DNA of 64,000 bases from Tetranychus cinnabarinus (taxonomy: Eukaryota > Arthropoda > Arachnida > Trombidiformes > Tetranychidae): positions 12,353,001 through 12,417,000 of the forward strand of contig WHVY01000002.1 of assembly GCA_022266195.1 (NCBI GenBank), given 5' to 3'. Position numbers and translations under genes: made by a program. Positions 1 through 12,088 of the stretch are shown here, in pieces (positions within the stretch are counted from its first letter, which is position 1; each line of letters opens with the position of its first letter). The notes beneath the pieces were generated by a model that saw only the letters and a list, made by a program, of their open reading frames with translations, was not told the origin of the DNA and did no database searches.

Positions 1-3000
1 TGGACGAGTTGAAATCGGATATTTTCGAATTCAATTTTAAGAGTTTAAACAAATTGTCTTTTCGATGAAAGATTTTCATATTACAAATATTAGGTCAAGA
101 TGTAAAGTTTTACTCGATGGTTTGAATATTGAGTTTTCAGTCAAAGCGTAGGTGCAACCTCAGTGCTTCTCAATCACTCCTGACAATTTGTTTGTGTTCA
201 CCTCATTTGAGAATCCATTGCTTCTCCAGCATTTACAATACAAAGCCAAGAATTTGCTATCAATACGATTTCATCAATTGATATTGGAGGAGAACTGATA
301 AAATGAATCAGACGAGAGACGGAATAATGAGAAAAATAATAATCTGACATTTTTTTCACCTCATTCTTTTCCATTCAATCTTTTCACTTCCAACATTATC
401 ATGTCCATTCTATAAGTTTACTCACCTTTATTGGAATCAGTTCTGTAACAAAAAGGTTAAAAAGAGGAAAAAAAAGATTGAAAATTACTTCTAACTATAA
501 CAATCTTGGGAATGACAACTTTACCTTTCAGTCGATATAATAAATTGGTAATAAAAGATAAAGAAAAGTTTCCATTTGAAATTGAAGAAGAAGAAATACA
601 TTTTCTCATCAAATTCAGTGCTAAGTAGAAGGAAAAAAATATCCAGCAAATTAAATAATAAAATGAACGTTAATGATGAATGTGCTTAAGGGAAGTGAGA
701 CTGGGAGTGAAAATTATCAGTTTAATGTTGAGCTTGCTTTACAAGGTATAAATTCAATATAAATGTTTCATGAATGTGATAAATGAAAAGTGGATACAAA
801 ATGTATTTCACAATAATAATGTTAATTATTTAATCTTGTTTGAACCATGAAAGATGAAGGCTTCAAGTGTTCAACATTCAACTCTGTTTGTCCTTTTTTA
901 GTCCAAATACTCATACTAATGTCATTGAGCTTCAGTGGAGTGTAAACATGAAAAAAAGGTTAACAAGAGATATTGATCTTTACCTTGTCCAGAATAACCA
1001 ATATCGTTATTACCAAACAACCTGTTAGAACTGTTGTTGTCAATTTTACAGATTTATGGTCAAGCGTAATTGAAGTGAAACCAAGCAAAGGTACTTTACA
1101 GATTGTCCATTATCTTGATCCAAGGCAATCCAAGAAACATTTCAAATTGAAACATTTGGAGTTGGATCATTGGAATTGGGTGGAAATTTCGATCTTAATT
1201 ATGTTTTCAATTAAACGTTCATTTGAATGTGAATTAGATTTTCATTTGTTTCTGTTTTCTTTTGATTTCTTGATTTTTTCCTGCTTCAGTTGGTTCATTG
1301 TTTAACTTTGTTATTGCAAGTGAATATCAAGAATATTATTTTTGTGAATTTCGTCTGGAAACAGGTGAAACAATTGAATATGAAGACAAAGGTTGACAAA
1401 GAAATGATTTTATTCTCGTTTGTTTATTTTGAAATAAGTAAACGTTGGTTGAATTGAAAATGAAATCAAGATGAAAATGATGATGATTAAGATGACAGGA
1501 ATGAATAATTTGATTTTCACTTGTTTATCAAACTCAATTTTTTGTTCGGTGAATTTCCAAGTATTCAGCTTTTATTGGGCTCATTTCCGTTTCAGATGAA
1601 TCATGTTTAATAATTTTCATATTTCAATGAAATGTTTCATTCATGATGACAGTTTTATCACACACTTAATAGGCTTGGTGAAGAAAATTGTAATCAAATC
1701 TGAAAACTTGCATTTTAAGGTTCAAAACTGTATTTACATTTTTGTTTTACTTTTTGTAAAGCCAAATTAATGCAAAAGTATATTATTGATATTAACATTT
1801 GACTGTCATTTATTCAGTTGATTGACAATTAAGTCGAGTGACTTGAAACATTATTTAGTGACGACAAAAGTGGACTGATGATACTTTGTACTGATTGCAA
1901 GAAAGTGTTGGAACTGTTTCTCATCATCATTACTTTCAACATTTCATTACTTTTGCCAAGAGTTTCCAACTGTTAATGATAATCATAGTAATGAGTATTT
2001 TCAAGGAAATGATGTTAAACCATTGTATCTGCGTATTCATGTGTTTATTTTAATTTGTTAATTTCCAGCCTTTTGTTGTGTTCGCTGATTCTCATCAGTT
2101 CACAGATATTGAAATCAAGTGTTCAGTTCAGCCAATCTTTCATCAAATGTTTCAACCTCAAGTGCTGTATTATAAAAGCTTAAACATAACTTTCTTAACT
2201 TCATTCAGTCCCAGCAAGAGTAAACAAATAGTTAAAACTTGATAAATATATGAAAAAGGTTAATGAAAAGTTGAGCATTTTATTGAACAGAAATTATTTT
2301 CTCATTAAATAAAGACTTTTAAGGACTACTCATGGAGTGAGGGAAGTGCTTTTCGATAACGCCAAAGTAAATATAAGCGTGAATTTCAAACATTATCATC
2401 AATGAGTTATTCTTTCACAATATTTCAATCTGAGTTCCATGTTCAATACTCTATTACAATAAGATAGTATTTCGTTTGAAAGGTTGGAGGCTTCAAGTTT
2501 CTGTGAAGTTTGTCTCAATGACTTGTCTTAAAATTGTCTTATTCGATGCATTGTGTATTTGCATTGACATTATACCCATTGAAAGGAATGAACGAATTTC
2601 GAAGTAGAAAGGACAATTGCGTTCTCAACTTTCTATGGTAAATAACCATTCTCATCATATCACAATCGTACACTTTTCATTCAACTCTAACCACTTACCT
2701 AGTAAGATGGTTCAAGTTCAAAATAGCTAATCGATACCAAGAATACGTAAAACTGTTTAAAAATATCGTCAAATTGAAATGTTTACGGTTTTGAAAGGCC
2801 GTCGGTATAATATAATCTTCAATAATGAATTCATTGAAATTGTATTTCCATGAAAAATGTTGAAAATTGCTCATTTTAGATTCTACTCGCCCGACAAGAA
2901 CCTGAATGCATGAATTTTATGATCTCATAAGCTTTGAAATCAAAATTTTTGTACAAAGTCAAACAACAAATTGAAATCTCCTATTAGCTAAGCGACTCCA

Positions 3001-3142
3001 AGTACTCGCAATAGCTTACTTCTGGACGATACTTTCATTTAAATGGAGACCAAGTGATTTCAATAAATTAAATACAATTAGATTGAATAGAGCTTAGTTT
3101 TGTTCGGCTTTTCATTCACACATTCCTACTGGGCTTTTACAG
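1..3142. other. Gene-free AT-rich stretch
   Basis: No coding region with recognisable similarity or biased codon use was found here on either strand. The longest open frame (about 110 codons near 973-1305) is hydrophobic and AT-driven and has no homology that I can see. The stretch may include upstream intron or regulatory sequence of the POLD1-like fragment that follows. Confidence 0.5.
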
Positions 3143-4021
3143 ATCATCATAAATACCAATTGTAGTCGAATCAAAGTTGCTCTAGTTATCAATGAATTTG
3201 CGTTCAATTCATTGACTTTGTCATTCATTAATTCTGTTCAAGAAGTTCCAATTGAGGTCGAGGAAGATACCTCCTATGTGAAATGGTGTCGTAACGATGC
3301 TCCTCAATTAGATGCAGCAACTACTTGTTTGATATTACAGCAAACCGAGATAGATCATTATAACGGTGACCATAAAGAGGGTATGCCTGGTGCTGGTAAC
3401 TCAATCGGAGCCATCATGTGGGATGACGAAGTGGTCGAAGAAGATAAATTTACTGCTGTTGCAGATCCTGTTCAGGAGATGCCGAAAGACCCTGCTACCA
3501 ATCATTGGAGCCGTTCTAAAGCTCGCTCATTTGATCCTAAGGCATCTTCAATAATTTTTCAAAATATTAATATTGATTATTACTGTGATGATAATGTAGA
3601 TGATCCTTCTGGTGCTGAAAACTTTCTTTTATCCGTCATTCGTATTTACGGTGTCAACATGGAAGGTCATTCTGTAATGGCCCATATTCATGATTTCTAT
3701 CCATATTTTTACATAATGGCTCCACCAGATTCAAAGAAGAGCAACTACCGAACTTACAGAAAAAATTTGAAAGACTTAGCCTCAGCTGATGCCAGAAATG
3801 AGCTGATAAATGAACCTGTCCTTCAAATTGAGCTGGTTCAAAAGGCAGATATTTATTGTTTTAATAACAACGAAAAAGTGCCTTTCATTAAAATAACAGT
3901 AGCTCTTCCTACATTGGTCAGTATTAAATGGGCCAGCAGAAAAGGTACATTCTCTGATCGCGAAAAAGATTCAGTTATTCAAATAGCTAATATGGTTATT
4001 CGTCAAGGAGAAAAAGGCTAA
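3143..4021 (+). pseudogene. POLD1: Rearranged N-terminal fragment of DNA polymerase delta catalytic subunit
   Basis: The open frame runs from a possible 3' splice site (ttttacag ending at 3142) to a stop at 4019-4021 and has no N-terminal ATG. It carries the characteristic POLD1 N-terminal block (FQNINIDYY, then IRIYGVNMEGHSVMAHIH, FYPYFYI) and later PFIKITVALP. Normal POLD1 then continues for roughly 90 residues to the first exonuclease motif. Here ITVALPTLVS is followed almost at once by SRKGTF..EKDSVIQIANM, so the block with the FDIE exonuclease I acid is missing. An earlier partial copy of the same N-terminal block (LQQTEIDHYNG, GMPGAG) sits about 80 residues upstream, so the front is partly duplicated. 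The whole polymerase domain is absent. It is therefore a duplicated, internally deleted copy, not the working gene; an expressed truncated paralogue is less likely. Confidence 0.75.
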
Positions 4022-4313
4022 TAATATACAAAATTTCGATCTTTACTATTTTATCAATAGAGCAGTGGCTTTAAAAGTTGAAAGATTTCCTTTTCTTGGT
4101 CGCCATAGAACTGACATTTAAAGAGTAAAGACAAATTTTACAATCAAAGCAGCTTGGTAAAAGAGAGTTCATAGATATCAACATCGAAGGTCGAGTCCAA
4201 TTTGATTTATTTCTGGTTCTCTTAAGAGAATATAAACTTCGATCTTATACGTTGATTGCTGTTTCATATCGTTTCATATCATCAAAACAAACAACGATAA
4301 AAAAGATGTTTAG

Positions 4314-4551
4314 TTACCGTATTTCCGCGCATATAAGCCGAGGCTTATTAATGAAATCTTCACTTAAAAGCGCATTTATCCTCACTTTAGATTAGCACTA
4401 TGTGCTTCCACATTCGTTAAAAAACAGGTTTTTTGTATGTACTTCTATGTAATTGCTTATCAGTGTTCTTATTTATGAAGATAAACATGGACTTCGCAGT
4501 GAGGAATTTCTGTTGATAAGCACAATGCTTATATGTTCGGAAATACGGTAA
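4314..4551. mobile_element. MITE with 25-bp terminal inverted repeats
   Basis: The left end (4314-4338, beginning TTACCGTATTTCC and ending CATATAAGC) and the right end (4527-4551, GCTTATATG to GGAAATACGGTAA) are inverted copies matching at 23 of 25 positions. The element is 238 bp with no credible ORF, which fits a miniature DNA transposon. I could not define a clear target-site duplication, so the superfamily is left open. Confidence 0.75.
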
Positions 4552-4561
4552 ATATAACAAT

Positions 4562-4633
4562 GCAATGGCGATAGTGCAATAGTGATAAGCAATGGCTAAT
4601 AAGCAATTGATAACGCAATGGCGATTGTGCAAT
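4562..4633. repeat. Short direct repeat GCAATGGCGAT(A/T)GTGCAAT
   Basis: Two 19-bp copies (4562-4580 and 4615-4633) differ at one base. Several GCAAT/ATAAGCAAT half-copies lie between them, just outside the MITE. Confidence 0.6.
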
Positions 4634-7600
4634 ATTTATAAATTATAATTATCTGAATAATAAATGCTTAATCGAAAATTCTAATAATCACCTTTTTCGA
4701 GTAAACTGTCGACATGAATCCCCAACAAAAACATTGAAACTGCCAAAAAGTCAAATCAAAAGGCTGATAAAGCAGAATAGTTAAAAAAATCTGGCGAAAC
4801 TGATCTGCGATGGAAAAAATTGAAATTGAGAGATGCGGTTAATAAAGAGCGAAGAGCAGTTAAAATGTTCAGCAAAGCCCTTTCCGGGCACAAAAAGAAG
4901 GGAGAGACCTTCAAATCTGACCCACGTGCTTAAAATGTCCTCTATCGATTAACAAGGTCAAATCTCTGGCGTCAAACAGGCAAATTTACATAGGCTGTCT
5001 GTCACCCTCCTTTAAAATCATTGCAAATACTTGAAAAGAGCGTCAACATTTACATGAATTTTTTATAAAAATTTTGCCTGACTTAACACAATTTGTTGAT
5101 CTTTACAAATTAAAGCTTCATCTCTCAATCAGTGCTACATGATACTGAATAGCTTTACATTGAATGCATATTTATCAATGGACAATTCATCATTATTTTT
5201 TCTTATATAATACCATCAATCGATCATCAACCATCTTTCAATATATGCACACACACATACATTTGAAGAAAAAGCAAAAAGGGAAAAAAATATTGAACCA
5301 GAAATTGAATCGAAGATACAATTGAACATTTTTTTCACTCTTCATCTTCCAACTATTCCATCATCATCATCTTTCCTCTGTTATCATGATAGCTTTGAAT
5401 AACTAGTGTGTGAATGTAATCTTATCCCATTCTTCTTCTTCTTCTACTTTCCTTCATTTCTATTAACTTTACATTTTTTAACCCAAAACCAAGTCTGAAC
5501 AAGACAAAACGAATGCCAAAATGAAAATCACAGTGAAAAGTGTTACATGATACTTTTTTCTGACTGCTCATGAAAGTTCGTCAAGGTAAACTTGCAGTGA
5601 CAACAATTTCTTGTTTTTGTCTTGAATACCTTTGATAATCTTGAACCTGTGAAAGGTGAAATGCGATGAGAAAACAAGTTTAAAATTTTCTCTCACAATA
5701 AATTCCAACAATAAAGGAAAGGGTGACAAAATAAGAAGATGAAAGAAGAAGGAAAAATGTTGAAAGATTGATTGACAATGAGTTCTGACAGGGAAATTGT
5801 ATCTCATCTTTCCAACACTTTCATCTTCATCACTTTATATTTTTCGCCTTCAAATGTTTTAACATCAATCAACAGCGTGTCAACAATTTACCGAAAATTG
5901 AATGGAAAGTTGTAACAAGAAGTGAAAAAAACAAAAAAAAGAAACAAAAATTTTCCAATGTTATCATGGAAGATGGAAAGGAGTAGAAAATTTTCTCACC
6001 ATGTCATCCATTTCTCATCATTTTTCGCCTTCATCGACCTCATCATCAACAGCAACACCTTTGATCATCATGATTATGCATTTATGAACAATGAAATTTA
6101 TTGAATTGCATAAAATGTGTTAATATTGAGCGAAGGGAAGAAAAATGAAAAAAAACAATTTTGCCTTGTAAATGCTTTACTTGGATCAGTTTATATCAAC
6201 TGTCTGTTTCAACATTATTCCATCCATCTGACTTTTATTCATATTATTCACACAATTTTTCATCCATTAAAATATTTGCTCAATGAGGTTGAATTTTTCA
6301 TGAAAGGTAAAGCCTTTTGATTCCTAAGTTTCACTTGCAGCTTTTGTAGACTTGAAAGACGTCTGTTGGATACGACTTTCAATGGACTCTTCAACCATTT
6401 TAATGGTCATTTTGAATCATTTATTGGACCTTAATTAGCTTGGGTCATTAATATTGATCTATGGATGGTGAAAGTGGTTGATTAGCATTAAAATATGAAA
6501 TATGTTTCTCCTTTTAAGCTGTTAATGTAAGCTGAGTTGGATTTGGTGAAAAAGATGCTTTAATGGTTAAAATGTTTCTAATTGGATAACAGTAATTGAT
6601 TTGAATCTGTCCGGTCAAATTGACTGTAATTAGCTAAATTGCTGTTTTGTGTTTACAGATTTAACCTAATTAAAGGCTATTCAGATTGTGATTCTTGCAA
6701 TGAAACATTAAACCACAAAATTAAGATTAACTGGTTAACATTGCTAATCAAGCTGGTAAATAATGAAGGCTTGTGTTTAACCTTTAAAAGTACCTTTGGA
6801 TGGCTTTGAAATTGGGTTAATTGATGCTTCAAATATGATAATTTAAGATGGATTGAGCTTTTAAGTGTTGATTAAAATTGCAAATTATCAACGCTAATTA
6901 AACATACTTTAATGTTGGAATTGAGAAAATTTCCAATTCTTTAAACCTTTCAATGTTTTTGTTTCTCTGTCAATTCAAATCAATTTTTCAATTTTTGACA
7001 TTTTCCTTCATGACTCTAATTTCAACTGACAATACAATTTAATTTCCAGTCACGTTAAGAGTTAAATCAAATATAAATTGTATGATTTATCTGTATAGTA
7101 ATATGAATTGTTGTTGAATGGATTGAGACTGTTATAAAAGATTATAAAATGTTCAACTTGAAATTTGATGCACTGAAAAGTATTATAATAGGTGAGGCCT
7201 GGAGGGTTAAAATTACGGATTTATCTGATGAATTGAGCATTTTGTACTTTGTTATTGTAAAACTTACTGTTAATGTATTTCCGTTTAATCTTAAATGATG
7301 AACAGTTTTTGTCCTCAAAATCAAGTGATCAATACTTGAATCGGATGTGCATTAAACCTGTAAATTTCCGATCTCCATCCTTTAACTGTTTATTCTTTGA
7401 TTTTACTTGAAAAGCTAAACTTGCTATTAATACAATGTATTGATTGTTTACTTTTTTCCCCCTTCATTTTATTCATTTCAGCTGAATATTGATAATGTTT
7501 AAGCTTATTATTTTTTCTGTCAACAATTTGTTAAACAAATTGAATAACCCGCTAGTTTTAGGCAAGATTAATGAGTCAAATTTTCCCTCACTTTTTTTGC

Positions 7601-10169
7601 AATCCCATGTGATCTTAGTAACATGTTTTTAACTACATCTTTTGTTCATTAATTGACTTGTTTCTATTAATTGTTAAACTTGGATTATTTAATTTAAATT
7701 AATATTCTTCATCATCATTTGTTTACCTTGTTTCAGTTAATTGTGATAAATTAAGTTCAAATTGTCTAATGGCTCGACAAGGTTCAAGTATCATTATTAA
7801 TAATGTTACTCAAGTGATTTTTATGGACGTTTACTTGGAAGGGAAAGAAAACTCGTGGATCGTTAAAACAGATTTAAATCGTTGGTCAAAACAAAATTGT
7901 AAATGATCGTACACAAGCTGAGTTGTTGGGAAAAAATCGTCTCTTGGTCTAATTTTGCGGATTCATATTGTCAATATTGGAGATGACAAAAAGACGATTA
8001 AAGGACTATATGAAAAGGAAAGGAGGAAAATGATGGAATGAAATGAAACTGATCCATTGAATACGATTTAATGGTAAACGTTTAGTTTTATCGAACATAT
8101 TCTTGGATAGAAATGGAAAAATGATTTTCTCTGCAAATGGCTTATATTTCCCTTATTTATGTATAATATCATCGCCAGAGTATATTTATTTCATTTACCT
8201 CCCTCTATTTACTTACCTTGTGGGACTCGTTTTTTTAAAGGTGAGTACAATAGTAATTTAAGAATGATCATATAACGAGAAATGTATTTACCCAAATCTA
8301 CCCATGATTTTAAAAGATTTATATAAACTGATTCCCCTGGAGAGAGTGTGGAAAATATATTAAAAATATTTTGAAAGTGAAAAATCAAGAAGTATTAAGC
8401 ATTGTAATGTGTGGTTGTGTATATATTATTTTTATGGAAGAAATATTATCTGTCACAGAATTCACAGTAATTTATTTTTTTCTTTTTTTTCTTCCTCAGC
8501 TTATTTACATTCAGTAACAAAACAAAATTTGTTGTAACTGATAGTGAAAAATGCAGTAACGGACAAGAAAGAAAAGTTTTGATTGTTTGATCGCAAAAGA
8601 ACTGCAAAAAGGTAATATCATCAACTGAGCTCTATCTTCAATGTAATCATCATCTAAAATGCAATTTTCACAGGCCTGGAACTTTTTTGCTTCTCATTTT
8701 TCTGGATCTAAAATTTTTGACTATGCTATTGAGGTGACACCAAGTAAACCCTGGGATATGGTATACAACAGTTCATTATTGGCAATATGAAGCAAAAGAT
8801 GAAACTATCAGAGTAAAGTGTGAAAAAAACTCTTCCATTTTGGCTTTCTTATTTTCACCATCTGAGAAGTGACCTTGGATCGATTCCAGGATAAAACTAA
8901 ATTAGAGCAAAGCATCTTGAAACACAAAACATGATGGAAACAGTGATCAAAGAAGCATAAAAAAGAGGACAATTTTCATTCCAGTGTGTGTATCCATTAT
9001 TACCAATGGCTTGAGTCCAGAGAAATGTATTTTTTCACTTCTTCTTTCATTTGATAAACGTTCATTTGTTTTGACAAAATGGTTTAAAAATAATTGTCCC
9101 AAGAAAGTCAAAGAGCAAAAAAGTCCCAAAGAAACTCAAAATGGACACAAAATTTAATGGAAAAGCTTAAGAGGCAAAAAATGTCCTAGGACAATGTAAT
9201 TGAATCGACAGGAAGAATGAAGGAAACAAAATGATAAAAAACGTTTTTTTTTGTTTTTCATTGTATTGTTCACCCACAAAAAGATCTGTTTTTTTTCTTC
9301 TTGAACGCCTGAATGATGATGGGAAGATGAACCGAAAGATGATAGTTATGGTAACGGTGGATAATACAGGATAGAAGTCGATTATTGGCTCAAATAAAAC
9401 AAAATCAAGACAAGCAATAAACTTTTATCCTATAGAAAATCTATTGCACCAAATTGCCAAAAACGAACTTGTTCATTGGAGTCGAAGTCAAATTCATCCT
9501 AAAAATGTTAAATTCCTCACATGAATAGGTAAATATACAAAGTGAAGTTTCGCCTTATAGTTTTCAAAAATAGACCGTAATTAATAGATGAAACCATTAT
9601 AGTTGCCATTAATTATTAATCCTTACATTTTCATCGACAAGTTAACCATTTAATTCTTCTATTGATGTTTCATTGAAAGTAGTGCTCATAAATCAATACA
9701 GATAAAATGATCTTTATGTCTGAGATATGAATTTTAATTTTATTTCAGATTTCGTTGAATTGATATTCTGGATTAAAGTCAATTGATATGTTAGCTTGGT
9801 GAAGTTTGAAAAGCTATCATCGATTTTTAGTTATTATTAGTTAATAGCTAAAAGTGTATTGACTTTTGCTTAATTAACTTAATTTTGAAGATTTTAAGTT
9901 GAATTTCATTGATCATTTCTATCAATTTTGATCGTCTTTTGTCAAAAACTATTAACCAAATGAACCAAAACTAGCATCTTTTCAAATAAGCCGCGTAATT
10001 TTCATACATTATCTCTATTCCAGAGTCCTCTATTGGTTAGACGAGTAATAAAAGTCAAAAAAAAAATAAAAAAAAAATGTAATTTGTCTCAATTTTTGTT
10101 TCGTTTAACATTTGTTTTCACCAGTTTAGTGTGACAATTTGCAATAAACTGGTTATAAATAATTAGCTC
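4634..10169. other. Long intergenic stretch, no confident gene
   Basis: No homology-supported gene was seen. Around 4790-4935 (+) a lysine-rich frame is open for about 48 codons before a TAA and may be a coding remnant. At 7769 (+) an ATG follows a plausible 3' splice site (tttcag) and is open for about 45 codons. Neither is strong enough to call a gene. The rest is AT-rich, with simple CATCAT/CTTCTT and poly-A runs. Confidence 0.4.
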
Positions 10170-10895
10170 ATGGACTCCAGACACAAAATTCGGAAACATG
10201 TGAATGATCTAAATGATCCGGTGTACAACACTCCCAATCCAGGTTGCTCACCACCAGTAACTCGTTCAGCCAAATTATCAACATCTTCATCATCATCATC
10301 TCCAGTGCCAGTAACTGGTACAGCAATATCATCAACCACTATTAAACATGTTAGCATCTACACAGAGAAAAAGAAAAAGGTTCGAAGAAGCTTAACCAGA
10401 AGTTTAACTAGAAGTCCGACACCTATAAAGTATGACTATGATATCTACAAGAAAAGAAGTCCTACTTTCGGAAGACGATGTCCAGTTCTTAATCGCCGTC
10501 CTAGAGGATCAAAGAGTGATATAGACAATCGATCTAAGTCAACAAATCGTCAAGAACAAGTCACTACAAGCCAAACAAGTTCTACGGGTAATAGCAATAG
10601 GAACGGCAAACCAAGAAAGGTAAACTTTGATAATGAAACCATGAAGCCTGTATCATCACGAATCTCAAGTGGAAGCTCGAAAGGTCGCTCAATAGTCTGG
10701 GATAATCCATCTTACTTTCAACATGATGATCGAGAATCTCAGCTTGATGGGAAAAAAGTATCAAGAAAAAGAAAGCCTCGCCAATCCCCTTTTAGATGGC
10801 AACATGACCTATTTGAGGATGATGGATCTCCTTTGGAAAAGGCTGAACTGATGAATCAAAGGAAAGAAGCAAAGCTTAGTGTTTCAGATGATTAA
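10170..10895 (+). CDS. Basic, Ser/Arg-rich protein of unknown function (tandem paralogue 1)
   Basis: A single-exon ORF of 241 codons with an ATG start and an AATAAA-type signal about 50 bp after the stop. The first ~45 residues (MDSRHKIRK, DPVYNTPNPG, then SP/Ser-rich) match those of the next gene downstream (MDVRDKIRK, EPVYRTPNPG). The two also share a short 5' UTR stretch (GTGACAATT before the ATG), so they look like a tandem duplication. After the shared head this protein is strongly basic: an RRSLTRSLTRSPTP repeat near residues 75-90, and RKRKPRQSPFRW near residue 200, plausibly a nuclear-localisation type signal. I recognise no domain. Regulatory or nuclear roles are inference from composition only. 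Confidence 0.65.
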   Translation: MDSRHKIRKHVNDLNDPVYNTPNPGCSPPVTRSAKLSTSSSSSSPVPVTGTAISSTTIKHVSIYTEKKKKVRRSLTRSLTRSPTPIKYDYDIYKKRSPTFGRRCPVLNRRPRGSKSDIDNRSKSTNRQEQVTTSQTSSTGNSNRNGKPRKVNFDNETMKPVSSRISSGSSKGRSIVWDNPSYFQHDDRESQLDGKKVSRKRKPRQSPFRWQHDLFEDDGSPLEKAELMNQRKEAKLSVSDD

Positions 10896-12088
10896 CTTAG
10901 AAAATACTATTTAGGAGTTAATTTAATGAAGCCATAGTGTTGTGAATAAAATTTATCAAGTGCAAAAAGCAAATTTAAATTATAGTTAAATTTTTATTCC
11001 TTCATCAATTCACATCTACATCTGATGCTGGACATTTTTCACATCTATGACTTACAAAAATAATTTATATGTTAAATACTGTTCCAACTTGTTTATGCCA
11101 ATATTAATCGAGGAATCGATATATTAACGAGGAGTATAATCGTTGAACTTATACTGGCTGTTATAATGTACTGATCAATCAAGTCCTCCTTAAATTACAA
11201 ATAATTTTTAAGTGAATGGTGCAAACCCAATTCAGAAATTATTTTGCATATTTGTTTCCCATTTTACTTTCCATCGTCTTCACCGTCATCATCATCATCA
11301 TGTTAACTCAGAAATTAAAACTCGCTAAGCAATGTAGATTCCAATTACATTCACATCGCTTTTCTAATATCGCATCATTTTCCTACTTATTGCTAGTATG
11401 TTTACAATTAAAGTTTAATATCTGCTCCAAAAAATATGATCTTATATTGATGCAAACATAATTCTTTCAGTCTCTTGATATATTTTGACTTTTTTTGTGT
11501 TTCAAAACAGAAATTTAGGTGCCTGTGACTAATGTTCATGAGCCATATTTTATTTAATTTAAATAATTTCCTGTATATTCAATTATCTATTGTTTAGGGA
11601 TTAGCCTGTTTTATTAAAATTTCAAAATCTTAATTATATTATTCAAAGTGTGCGCTAAGCTAGTTAAACTTTCGGGTAAAAAATTTACTATTCATACTAA
11701 TTGAAAAATTTTGAAATGATTTATGAAATTGAAACGCACAATTGATATGTAATTTGTTTCTTATTATAAAATTATATTACTTAAGTATCAATGAATACTT
11801 TACAATCAAGAAAATAGTACATGAGGCTAAAGATTTTAGGATAACTGGATTATGGGTTACATACAAAGAGTAAGGACTACATTACTCTTTGGTTACATAT
11901 CATTTTATTGCATTGTATTATTAATACTTAAATTTCAAATTTCCCACCTTTTTACAATAACGAGTTTATGTAACCTAAGAGACAAATTTATAAAATGCAA
12001 AAGGTGGGAATTTATTGCTTTCTGTTCTTCATTTATTTGACTGATTTACTGTGACAATTGGAAGTTTAACTGATTCTCCAAGGACTCC
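10896..12088. other. Spacer between tandem paralogues
   Basis: It holds the 3' UTR of the first paralogue (polyadenylation-like AATAAA near 10946) and the presumed promoter of the second. Short hydrophobic open frames at 11216-11461 and 11852-12040 have no coding support. Confidence 0.45.

Noticed and set aside
973..1305. 110-codon open frame
   Set aside because: Hydrophobic, AT-driven, no homology, no supporting signals.
4417..4632. 71-codon minus-strand frame
   Set aside because: It lies across the MITE right end and a short direct repeat; composition artefact.
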